From NCBI RefSeq assembly GCF_964204645.1, contig NC_134029.1, positions 529,501 through 593,500 on the forward strand: DNA of 64,000 bases, in the 5' to 3' direction. The position numbers were made by a program, and so were the translations under genes. This document shows, piece by piece, positions 13,701-22,300 of the stretch. The notes below the pieces were generated by a model. That model did no database searches. It saw only the letters and a list, made by a program, of their open reading frames with translations, and was not told the origin of the DNA. The DNA comes from Tubulanus polymorphus (taxonomy: Eukaryota; Nemertea; Palaeonemertea; Tubulaniformes; Tubulanidae). The first letter of the stretch is position 1. Every line of letters begins with the position of its first letter.

Positions 13701-16700
13701 TAAACCACCCACTAACAGTAAACATACAACAATTCGTAAAGATCAATCTTTACGATAAATGTATTACACACAAAATGTCTATCGTTTTCATCGTTTATTT
13801 GTAACCGATACAATTGAAGTTTATTTCACTGAATTTCTACAGATTTTCATGTAAAAAAATTCACGAATTTCTCGTCCTAGTAAAAGATATATATAGAAAT
13901 TAACCACATAATTAGAGGCTTGGAATTGATAGAATATTTCATACAGAATTTCGCTCAGCTCAATTGAGATTGGAAGGAATACAACTAGAGATGAAGGAAG
14001 CGTAAATGTCGCAAATGCGAGTGAAACTGTTACAAGCATTATTGTTGTACGTTTTGCTTTCGTAGTTTTCTGATCGGACGAAACTATTTTTGAACTTCTG
14101 AATAACTGAATTATTATTACAGAATTTGACGTTAGAATAAAAGATAAAGGTAGAAAATAAACGTAGATTACATATATCATAAAATATATGAATTGTTGAA
14201 ATATTTCATAGTAACATCCAAAACTATCAGAAAACATCATAATAATTACTGCATAAATACCAATTACCAATGCATTCATTACAAAAATAATCGCAATGAC
14301 ACTTCGGGCGAATTTCGGTGTACATATCAAACGAGATGTGAACGGGAAGAGAACAACTGCCGCACGTTCTAGAGATATCGCTACTATTAACCACGAACTA
14401 TTTGCACCCATAGAATTTATCACAAATTCGTAGATTTGACAATTGATCAGTGAATTCATCATGAATGTTGGACCGATGTTTAGATGCAAGAGAACAAACT
14501 GTAAAACAGGCATCAGTGTAAAACTGATGGAGAACATAAAATCACTGATAGACAAAGCGATCAGATAGTTAGCGTAAGATAAACTGCGGAATCTGCGACT
14601 TATCATTATCAGGAAAGTAGCTGAATTTCCGAAGGCTCCTAACAGGAACAAAATGATCATAATGGCCAAAGACACATTACGGTGGATGCCAGATTTGTTC
14701 TCAACAGACATAAGTAACAAATAACTGTTGTACGCAGGACCAATCTGCATCTGAGTAGAATTCATGATCACGTGAAAATACAAGTCTCCTGTTTGATATT
14801 AAATGTGAAAAGAACTCCAAACAGTTATTCACAAAGTCGTATTTATGGCAGCAGCTTAAACAACAATAGTTTGAGATGAATTAATGTATCTGAACTGTGC
14901 ACAAAGTGAAAATCTATTCTTAGAAACATGACACAAATTACTCAGTTTGTAGAATTTATTTCGTAAAATATGGATCTACCCAAACACCCAGCTAACGATG
15001 ATTGTACAGCACAGTTGACAGTAGACATTCTTCTGACAGTAGACACCCGTCGGAATTCGTGCTATCTTCACTGACAAATAGGGTCTTGCTATTTGTGGAG
15101 GATATGGCATATACAAGCATGAATATGTAGTCTCGCTATATTTTCTGTTGCAAAAAATATTTTGCAACATGTGAAACATATGCATCAAACCCTGGACTCT
15201 CTTAGAGTCCATAATCAAAGTATTCTTACATGTGAAATCCAAATCAAGAACAAATCGGTTTGGAAAATAAACGAATGCAACTTCATCAGTGTATCTTATC
15301 AGCCCGCTCTAAACAAATGCGCCTCTTGTCATTGATCGGGATTTTCCGTGAGGACATCGCATAATCGAAAAGTTTATAAACTATATTTATTAAATTCTAT
15401 ACTTCTTTATTCTATAGTTATTAAATTCAAGTATAAATATAACAATTAATACTAAACTGCAAAATTAACTTACCTGATTATAACACAAAATGTCCATGAT
15501 TATCTCTTTTCATTTGTATGTTATACTCATATTCAATTAGTATATTTACTCAACAGTTATTTCACTGAATTTCTACAACAGATTTTCGTGTAGAAATATT
15601 CACGAATTTCTCGTCAAAGTAAAATATACATATAAAAGTTGACAACATAGACTGACCGCAGTCCGGTCTAATATAACATCCTAATTCTTTTTGAAGGTGG
15701 TGGGCAGTTGGTGAATGTGGAGACCCTACTAAAGTACAGGCTGATACAGAAATGCGCCCCCTGACGGCGGATACATTAGCAGGGTTGTTTGTTATGTTGG
15801 GAGGAGGAATTATTCTAGCTTTGATCATTTCCGTGATCGAGTACAAAAAAGCACGTGACATCAGAGGAAATGTCGAGGTGGCTTCAGAGAAGGTAAGACA
15901 ACTCCCGATATTCCACCGTCCCATTTACCGCCACCCCCGCCTACCGCCAGGTTTTCTCAATGTACATCTCTATACAAATACATAGTAAAACATCACCGAC
16001 ATACCGCCATACTCTCTATACCGCCAAAATCATTCTGCACCGATGTGGGCCTGCGGTCGGGGGTTGACTGTTTATGTATGAAGGAACTTGGGATTTCTTA
16101 CACGCCATAATTACCAGACATTCGTGACGTCAGTTACGTAATTCAAATCTCCGTAATTGTCTTAAAACTTTTACTGATACAAGTCATAACATCAGTCTCT
16201 GTATTGAATGTGCAAAAATCTATTTCTTTCGAAATCAGAAAAATGGAAACCACAGAACCTAAAGTAACCTCAGTACCCATAGAACCCTCAGTGCCCATAG
16301 AACTCACAGAACCCATATAACCTAATGCATATACAGCCAATGATGAATATATTCACAATCGAATCCTACAAATGTTCATTAGATTCACTTTATTTTTTGT
16401 TTGGGTCTCTGCTAGGATATAAGCATATAGATTTATTTTCCATACGTATATCGGGTTTTCTTTATACACGTAATGGAGTTAGTTGATAGTGTTATCGAAG
16501 TTCTGTAAGATGATACTATCACGACTAAACATCACGATTACCCCCGTTTAATAGTGTTACCAGAAATAACCGAAGAAAATAGTTCCTATAGTTTTAGAAC
16601 CGTATCGTTTTACACACTCTAGTCCCATCTCAAATACAAAACCACTCTAGAAATCAATCATACGTTTATCCTGCTAATGCATTTCTGTTAATAATAAGAG

Positions 16701-17083
16701 TTGTAATGAGTATAAATAAAAGAGGAGTTATGAGTGCTCGCGTTGTTGCTAGAAATTCGATTAGTTCATCAGCTCAATAGTGTCTGAATTCAATAATAGC
16801 GAAAACCTAACGTAAAGGTCATAGATGACGGTCTATATGACGCATGCACCCATGGATTTTAGTCTTCCTGATGTCAAATCCTTAATATCAGGTTTAAAAT
16901 CTTACAATTTAAAAGTTGTAGAAATTATGCATCTTCATATTCTCAGCGATGGTTAAACCTGCTGTATGTATCAGCGATCGTTACAACTATATAAATCCTA
17001 TATATTTACAGAATACAAAGCCACCAGTAACAACTGAAGACCATGAACTCGAGGAAAAATGCAAATTAAAATTTCATGAGTAA
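1776..17083 (+). CDS. iGluR-1: AMPA/kainate-type ionotropic glutamate receptor subunit (13 coding exons, 841 aa)
   Basis: Predicted ligand-gated cation channel subunit of the plasma membrane. Exons: 1776-1863, 2182-2337, 3412-3660, 3737-3918, 4269-4322, 5450-5680, 5776-5898, 6221-6364, 6525-6728, 7298-7954, 8525-8694, 15697-15892, 17012-17083. All phases join without a stop, giving a normal length for the family. Visible in order: signal peptide (MAPASVICLIVMLFLCF), amino-terminal domain, S1 (NGTWNGLMADVIKK; ligand Arg in TRAREQ), M1 about 529-549, pore loop about 567-589, M3 with SAYTANLVSFLTV about 607-619, S2 ending FIWDSQ, and M4 about 779-802. Odd points: Ser at the Q/R site (about residue 579), Asp 694 in place of the AMPA ligand Glu, one GC-AG intron (5681-5775), and a ~7 kb intron 11 containing antisense GPCR genes. 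The exon 11 to 12 join is supported by exact correspondence with iGluR-2 (phase 2, then TGG TGG). Assigning it to AMPA, kainate or another invertebrate subfamily needs a phylogeny. Confidence 0.9.
5236..5467 (+). repeat. ~30 bp tandem repeat carrying splice-acceptor-like motifs, merging into iGluR-1 exon 6
   Basis: About seven copies of a 29-30 bp unit: a TTTAATTTCAG-like acceptor, then GACCAGGCTGTGG, then GTATGT. The final copy runs into the real acceptor and first bases of iGluR-1 exon 6 (TTAATTACAG, exon at 5450, starting GATCCGGCCGT). The array therefore looks like expansion of the intron 5/exon 6 boundary itself. Confidence 0.85.
6012..6141. mobile_element. Possible MITE-like inverted-repeat element in iGluR-1 intron 7
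   Basis: The left end GGCTAGTTGCACAAAG resembles the reverse complement of the right end (CTGTACAACTAGGGCC), and further imperfect pairing is visible inside. There is no coding capacity. I cannot confirm a target-site duplication. Confidence 0.35.
6895..6972 (+). other. tRNA-derived (SINE-like) element in iGluR-1 intron 9
   Basis: An A-box-like stretch (TGGTCTAGTGGTGAGC) is followed about 35 bp later by a B-box (GGTTCGAGTCC) with partly paired T-stem flanks. The acceptor stem does not pair, so it is not a functional tRNA. A similar sequence near 60.6 kb shares the trailing GCGAACTC. Confidence 0.45.
8999..9946 (-). CDS. GPCR-a: class A (rhodopsin-like), peptide-receptor-like GPCR, nested in iGluR-1 intron 11
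   Basis: Intronless seven-helix receptor of 315 aa from the MNSTQMQ start; an in-frame Met lies two codons upstream. Family marks: TM1 GNSATFLIMISRRFRSLSYA, TM2 LSLSDF, the Cys pair (INCQIYEF at TM3, GCYYEIF in ECL2), ERAAVVLFP in place of DRY, and NFYIYLLLGREIREFF in TM7 and helix 8 in place of NPxxY. Two N-glycosylation sites near the N terminus fit surface exposure. It resembles expanded invertebrate FMRFamide/neuropeptide-like receptors; the ligand is unknown. It lies antisense inside an intron of iGluR-1, with AATAAA-like sequence downstream. Its 3' flank is nearly the same as that of GPCR-d. Confidence 0.85.
   Translation of the reverse strand: MNSTQMQIGPAYNSHSLLMSVENRSGIYRSVSMVILLILFVLGAFGNSATFLIMISRRFRSLSYANYLIVLSLSDFAFCISHTLMPVLQFILLHLNAGPIFIMNSLINCQIYEFVMGFMGASSAWLIVAISLERAAVVLFPFTSRLICTPKFARCTIGIIFVINAFVIGVYAAVIMKFSNSIGCYYEIFQQFIFFMTYVVHVYFLPLSLVITSNSIIIIQLFRGSKIVSSDQKTTKTKRTTIMLVTVSLAFATFTLPSAITVFLPVSIELREFLFEIFYQFQVSNYTVNFYIYLLLGREIREFFCMKIRCRNSVK
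10550..11503 (-). CDS. GPCR-b: paralogous class A GPCR nested in iGluR-1 intron 11
   Basis: Intronless, 317 aa, starting MNSTTETLAVG. It has the same architecture as its neighbours: TM1 GNSATFLIMISRR, TM2 LSVSDF, TM3 Cys in ITCRIYEA, ERAAVVLFP, GCYYEIFQQ in ECL2, KTTKAKRTTIMLVTVSLAF leading into TM6, and NFYIYLLLGREIREYF in TM7/helix 8. It diverges most in the extracellular half of TM2-TM5, while ICL1, ICL3-TM6 and the TM7 tail are almost unchanged. That is what one expects if G-protein coupling is conserved and ligand recognition varies. Ligand unknown. Confidence 0.85.
   Translation of the reverse strand: MNSTTETLAVGRSYVYIILMSVENKSGIYRSVSMVILIILFLLGAFGNSATFLIMISRRFRSLSYANYLIALSVSDFLVCITFTLMPVLQFVLLYANINPIYLMNSLITCRIYEALMNSMGASSVWFLVAISLERAAVVLFPLKSRLICTPRFARFTIMFIFVTHASILGVPSFVMIHFSDQYFGCYYEIFQQIKFFNFVVVYGYFLPLSFILTSNSVIIIQLFRGSKIVSSDKKTTKAKRTTIMLVTVSLAFATFTLPSSLAVFLPMSIELREFLYKIFYQLQISNYVINFYIYLLLGREIREYFCMKICCRNSMK
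11932..12900 (-). CDS. GPCR-c: paralogous class A GPCR nested in iGluR-1 intron 11
   Basis: Intronless receptor. The frame is open back to 13053, but alignment with its paralogues places the start at 12900 (MNSTQMPIVG), giving 322 aa; the extra 51 upstream residues are probably 5' UTR. Features: GNTASFLIMISRRFRSLSYA (TM1/ICL1), LSVSDL (TM2), ISCRIYES (TM3 Cys), ERAAVVLFP, GCYYNIFDQ (ECL2), SKRTTIMLVTVSLAFAMFTLP (ICL3/TM6, with one residue left out of order here: K-S-K precedes), and NFYIYLLLGREIREYF. The C-terminal tail is slightly longer than in the others (ends KQTSTII). Function inferred from family only. Confidence 0.82.
   Translation of the reverse strand: MNSTQMPIVGRPYKSYIVLMSLESKSGIYRTVSMVILIILFLLGAFGNTASFLIMISRRFRSLSYANYLIVLSVSDLTFCTSFSLMPVLQFVLLHLNTGRILMINSLISCRIYESLTSFAGANSSWLIVAISLERAAVVLFPFKSRLICTPTFARCVIVIISTINFLVIGIIHIVIMIFSDDFGCYYNIFDQFILFMTYVIYVFILPLTFIILSNSVIVIQLFRGSKIVSSDQKTTKSKRTTIMLVTVSLAFAMFTLPTTITVLLPSSSWQKEFLIEIFTQFELSNHIVNFYIYLLLGREIREYFCTKICCRNSVKQTSTII
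13511..13566 (+). pseudogene. Decayed partial copy of iGluR-1 exon 11
   Basis: The stretch ATCATCCTGTACAAATCGAT, then TATTGAATACAGGGAAGTTA and CTTAAGCGATAGATAG, parallels the iGluR-1 exon 11 segment around 8570-8655 (CCTGTACCAATTGATGCTGA, ATACAGGGATG, TTTAGCGATACTCGAC). It has small deletions and an in-frame stop, and it is non-functional. It lies just 3' of GPCR-d, as exon 11 lies 3' of GPCR-a, so it marks the edge of the duplicated segment. Confidence 0.6.
13821..14765 (-). CDS. GPCR-d: paralogous class A GPCR nested in iGluR-1 intron 11
   Basis: Intronless, 314 aa from MNSTQMQIGPAYN; the frame is open six codons further up to 14783. It is closest to GPCR-a: same N terminus, and similarity continues well outside the ORF (13675-13820 against 8850-9000, and the upstream flank near 14.8 kb against 10.0 kb). 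This indicates a segmental duplication. Motifs match the family: GNSATFLIMISRRFRS, LSISDF, INCQIYEF, ERAAVVLFP, GCYYEIFQQ, NFYIYLLLGREIREFF. It has lost part of the final CCRN motif (KICRNSVK). Putative neuropeptide-type receptor, ligand unknown. Confidence 0.84.
   Translation of the reverse strand: MNSTQMQIGPAYNSYLLLMSVENKSGIHRNVSLAIMIILFLLGAFGNSATFLIMISRRFRSLSYANYLIALSISDFMFSISFTLMPVLQFVLLHLNIGPTFMMNSLINCQIYEFVINSMGANSSWLIVAISLERAAVVLFPFTSRLICTPKFARSVIAIIFVMNALVIGIYAVIIMMFSDSFGCYYEIFQQFIYFMIYVIYVYFLPLSFILTSNSVIIIQLFRSSKIVSSDQKTTKAKRTTIMLVTVSLAFATFTLPSSLVVFLPISIELSEILYEIFYQFQASNYVVNFYIYLLLGREIREFFYMKICRNSVK
15557..15649 (-). pseudogene. 3' remnant of a fifth nested GPCR copy
   Basis: On the minus strand this encodes the TM7-helix 8-tail end of the GPCR family (YVVNFYMYILL, stop, REIREYFYTKICCRNSVK). 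The Gly codon of the usual LLGREIREYF is changed to TGA, and no TM1-TM6 sequence lies upstream. The 3' flank (CACAAAATGTCCATGATTAT) also matches the 3' flanks of GPCR-a and GPCR-d. It sits about 45 bp from iGluR-1 exon 12. Confidence 0.8.
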
Positions 17084-17285
17084 ATGTGCATAGATTATGA
17101 AGCTTAATAATGATGCAGTTTGTTTTTTGTATTACAGTACATTTATGACATAATTAATGATTTTGTCACGATGAAGAATAATGAATTATCTTATATGACA
17201 ACATAGGCCCGTATATAATGTATTGATTTTAATGTTAATGTACTTATTGATGATACATAACTTGCAATGTATTTCAGGTTATTTG

Positions 17286-17291
17286 AATAAA
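17286..17291 (+). terminator. Polyadenylation signal of iGluR-1
   Basis: AATAAA about 200 bp after the TAA stop of iGluR-1 (17081-17083), in an AT-rich 3' UTR. Confidence 0.6.
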
Positions 17292-18229
17292 CTTCATCAT
17301 TCACCTAAGTTTTATTTCAATTATATTCGTTAGAATTATTTCTGTTTTGATGATTCGGAGGATTATATCAAATGAAGTTGATAGGAACAAGAAACAAGAT
17401 TTCAGATTCACAAAACAATGGTATTATAGTTTCATTAGTCGCGCTCTCTCACCTGCCTTGTCATAACAACATTGGTGACACTTTGTGTGTGAAATAGACC
17501 CCCAGAAACAGAGAAGCATGAACTCCGTGGACAGAGAGGGCGGCAAATCCAGACCACAGACTATTTGTACCATACAAATGCTGTAAAAATTCCATCCACT
17601 GCAAACTGCCGATCATAAAATGGACTTTTACAAACGTGTATTGACACAGAGTGGTGTTTACCCAGACTATGCGGGACATCAATAATATCCATTCTCACAT
17701 TATAATATGATGTAATGGATTAAATGTTTATTTTCGATACTGCTGCTGCTGCTGCTGGTGGTGATGCTGTAACCACATCGGTCTTTGAATTATGCCGGAT
17801 GTTCATCAGATTTCTGAATGAATAAGATAATCGAACATTTTATCCAATCATTTATCGTTTAATGTACACAAACTGGCAGGAACTATCGACAAGTGTTTGA
17901 TCTAATCAAACTCCTCCGGTTATAGGTATCTACAGTTTCTACAGAGTTCATCTTCATATTGGCGATTGGTTGTCGGCGAGACCAATTGTATATCCGACCC
18001 CTCGTTTTATCCATTAGCCAGTTTTACAATACGCCCCTGGTAGTTATTTCGAAGCTTCCAGACTTTGCTGGGACGAAACTAAACAAAGCTGTCCCTCTCC
18101 CTTTCCCTTCTTGCATCAGCAATTCAGCCCCAACAAATACCTCGAGTTCTAAAAGATGTTTATGATCAGGCGCTCATTCAAAGGATATTTCCGCTTGAGT
18201 ACAGCAAGATGATGTCGCCATCACCGAGG
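17292..18229. other. Intergenic spacer between iGluR-1 and iGluR-2
   Basis: No credible exon. It contains a short imperfect CTG/GTG repeat at about 17740-17772. Small open frames on both strands lack splice sites or recognisable features. Confidence 0.5.
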
Positions 18230-18410
18230 TTAGATGGCAGCACTGTACGGTAGATGCCGAGCTGTGCCGCCGCGGAGGAGACGGAGCGAGAACTGTCGCC
18301 GCTATCAGAGCAGATTCGAGTCGGTCGCATGATGAATACTGTGTTTACCACGGAGTGTTTCAGAATCTATTGGATATTTATATCTGATTGAAGTAAATAT
18401 CAACCGTGAG
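18230..18410 (+). promoter_or_regulatory. Probable iGluR-2 promoter / 5' UTR exon
   Basis: A locally GC-rich stretch (GCCGCCGCGGAGGAGACGG and neighbours) stands out from the AT-rich background and ends at a strong donor (GAG|GTAAGTGG at 18411). The first coding exon of iGluR-2 has its own acceptor (CATTTCAG) two bases before the ATG at 19302. A 5' UTR intron of about 890 bp is therefore the simplest reading. Confidence 0.45.
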
Positions 18411-18962
18411 GTAAGTGGAATCTTTATTACATTTCTATTCACATAAACACACAATGGAATCATCAAAATAAACTTTTCCTAATATTTTCTGGGCTATATA
18501 CCCGGCCTCTACTTGACCAATACCTGCCCATCTGAAGTTTAACCGAAATTTCCGATAATGCACTTCAAACAACGAAGAACTCTGTAAAATTCGACCGATC
18601 ATCCAAGTACTTCGATTGTTGAATTCTTTCAAAAGTAAACCCCTGTTTCGTTCCTGACAGGTTGAGTCACTGAATCAATCAAATAAAAATCAATCAATCA
18701 TTTACGAATAAATGGGAGAGAAAATCATTCAAAAAAATTCTACGAAAATACAGTTGCTAAACTGGAATATAATAATTCAGTTGTATTGCTTTTTCAGAAG
18801 TGATGCCGTTAATCATATTGACCTAAACATAGATTAATAACGTGTATATATAACTCAGTTGCTAATTAGACAGCTATTTACAGTAATTGTGTCGTTGATG
18901 TTGTTGGGTCAACGGTTCGAATGTGTTTGTCTGCGGCGACGCGTAACGGATTCGAATCATCC

Positions 18963-19129
18963 AGGGGTCAGTTGCTCAATAGTTGGTTGAAGCAGGGAAG
19001 TGTGATGATCACACTTCCCTGGTTGAAGATAACCAGTGGATAGATGCCATATTAACAATGAACTTATAATTGTCACTATGTCAACTATCCACTGGTTAAC
19101 TCTAATCAACCTTTGAGCAACTGGCCCCT
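18963..19129. mobile_element. MITE-like foldback element in the iGluR-2 5' UTR intron
   Basis: Terminal inverted repeats AGGGGTCAGTTGCTCAA and its complement TTGAGCAACTGGCCCCT. Nested inside are a second inverted pair (AACCAGTGGATAG / CTATCCACTGGTT) and a 29 nt palindrome at 18993-19021. No coding capacity. A decayed relative of its right half lies at about 19500-19570. Confidence 0.65.
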
Positions 19130-19301
19130 CCGACTATTGTCTCCTGATCGACACCCGGAGCTACATTGTTTCATAGTCGCCCGTGTGTTAGATGCTTCGT
19201 GCACAGCCACAGATGTTTTTGGTAACACCGTACGTCCATGGTAACACCAATGTTCCTTGTTGACCCACTCAATACAATTCAGCCTATCACTCATTTCAGT
19301 A

Positions 19302-22300
19302 ATGGCCTTTTGTGTTCGAGTCATCGTGTTAGTAGGGGTTATCCTACTATGCTGCCACCTTGTGACAGCATGTACAGTTGTTGTCGGTGAGTAACTGTGA
19401 AAATATATAATTCTTATTTTGTTGCTGCATTGATATCTGATATCTTCAAATTGCCATCAAAAGACCAATAGCCCAAAGGTTGGTTAGTAGATATATCCAT
19501 CGTTAAGAATGGTCTTTTGATTATCAACTATCCACTGATTACCTCTATCGAACCTGTTAAGCAATTGATCCCGTTATCCTGGTACTAAATTCTTCTTAGG
19601 AAAAATTCTACGTTTTTTGTTCATAGGAATTTATCAGTTAGACCATTATGATAATCTGTTGATAAGCACGCGGGAAGCGTTCCACGCGAAAGCGCAACAG
19701 ACGCGAATCGGTTTCGATATGTCGTTTAAATCTTTTCAAGTGAATTCAACGGCAAATTCGTATGAGGAAATGTTCAGACGTAAGTAACGATAAATTTTCA
19801 AACTAAACGGAAACAAAACAAGTTTGTTACGGATTGTTTAAAGGGGAAAGTAAAATGTGTTGCGTAATTTTTCACAGCCCTTTAGATGTTTTTCAGAAAT
19901 AACGGGCCGAAATAACTTATCCATGAGTGAACCTTCAATTCATGCGACATGTCATTCATCGCTTTGAATATTTCACTGTAGTATTGGTATTTTGTTTCTC
20001 AGTTCGTGGTGAGTTCATAGTCAGCGGTGTTACAGTCGTTATTGGACCCTACAACTCGTATCTAGATGGTGCCGCCAGTCATCTCAATATTCCATATATA
20101 GTCACAGATAGCGTGCCTATACAGGCGGAGGGATACGACAATACTATAGTGGCGCTACTTCCATCTCAGAAGCATATGGTACATATGGCTTATGACGTAT
20201 CACACAAATATCACTGGAGTAATATAGCTATTCTTTACGAGCATCCGATTGGTAAGAGCCTTTTCTGTACATTGAATACTGCACAGGCCCATCTTTACAT
20301 CTTTACGTTACGCTAATTAGACAAATCTAATTTGCATAAAAGTCTCTAGTGCAAAGAAGTTGTCGGTTAGATTTAAAATTAGATCGTCTGCTCAATTCTG
20401 TTCAGGGATTCATGAAATCATGAGCATTTCATTATTTATTGTTTTAGGCGTTCCGTTTATTGAGAAATTCGTACAATATACAACAATGCGCGTTTACACG
20501 TGGAAGATGCGTGGCTCCATCTCACGACAAGAATTGAAACGAGATCTGATGGAGCTGCGCACGGAGACGGTCCGTCATATTCTCGTGGCCTGTAGCGTTA
20601 ACCTTACTGAACGCATCTTCCAAGAGGTGATTCAAACTTCATTACGATTAATTAGAGGGCTTATACTGTAAATCTGTTTGATCATATACTGATGAATTGG
20701 ACTGACGTCGCTGGGTCACAGTTGACGGTCATTTGACGTCCAAGATGACGTAGGTCACCTACTGGCGAATAGTGCATCCAATCTAATGAAAACAGAACAC
20801 TTTGCATACCAAATATTTTGAAAAAAATGAATGAAAAATCTAAAATCTTTACATATGTCAATTACAACGCGGGAGGGCGTCCTGGGTGTTGTATCAATGT
20901 GGCTGTTACGTTTTGCTCTTCGGAGAAAAACCGTTTATTCAAAGTGTGAAAATAATGATAATGTTTGGTATTTTAATTCAGGCTCTGAAATTGAGTATGT
21001 TATCCGAGAATTTCCAGTGGTTAATTCCATCAGTAGTGAGTAAATATACGAAATTCCCGCACACTAAAAATAAAATCCGAAATGTTTCCTCGAATAAGCT
21101 GTAATTTATCAGAGTTTCGAATATCTCTTAATACATCATCAGGATTATAGTGTGAAGTATTCCTGAAAATGGCCATTAGGATGTAGGTCAAATATTGAAT
21201 GAATTATTTGCTCGAGGAAACATTTCGTTCTTTTTATTCTTATTGTGCAGGGATTTTCTTTAACCGTCTCAACGCAGTCTCAGAGTGTTTCATTAATGGT
21301 TAAAAAGCTCTTTCAATTTTCAGGACCCACACCACATCGATACGCGGCCATTTGAATACACGGGTGTGAACTTCACAATCGGGCAAATCACCGATGAGAA
21401 GGATTACCAGGCTAAATACAACGCCACCTATATGTTGAAAGCGGCTGCGCAAGATGCAGTTACCATAGTAACCCATGCGACATCTAACTCATTGATACGT
21501 AGTGATACATGCCCGCGGCGTGGCAAGGCATTTTATCGCGAACTCATCGCCGTAAGAAATAGTTCCCAAGTCGATCTTGTCATAAAGTAATGAATAAAGT
21601 AAGATTGTATTGGATTTTGTTTTACAGTTTAGAGGAGTCGGGTCATTGGGACGGTATGAATTCGATAAGGATGGATTACGAACAGACTATACCGTTACAT
21701 TGGATGGACTCACTGATAAGGGACTAAAAAAGGTTTGAATTCTATTTGTAGTGGGTTTAGTGGATTTTTTTAAGGGAAAAGCCAAGAAATATTAAAATGG
21801 TATTTGTTTTTGTAGATAGGTTCGTGGAAACGTGTGAAACAGAATTCGATAGATTTACACCGAGCTATGCTTCAATCTGGACCCAACATTCCATCGAATT
21901 CATATCCACTCGGTAAAGAGACGGTCAGAGCTGTGACGATCATCGTAAGTGCCCCTCGAACCGATCAGATTCACACTCCATTCCTAACAGACTCGTAACA
22001 TAGATATTTCAATTTCACTTCAGGAGCCGCCATTTGTCGATTTCGTTCCCGGATATGAAAATCTGACCGGAAATGCCCGTTTCCAGGGTTATTCTATCGA
22101 TTTATTGAACGAAATTGCGAAACTGTTAAATTTCAAGTATGAGTTGTACTTAGTCGAAGATGGTCAATTCGGCATTAAAACAGCGAGCGGTGAATGGAAC
22201 GGAATCGTTGGCGAATTATTGAAAGGGGTAACAAATAGTATTATATATTTCAATAATCTGCGCGTTCGGTCGAGTATCAGTTGAAATGTTTTCATTTAAA

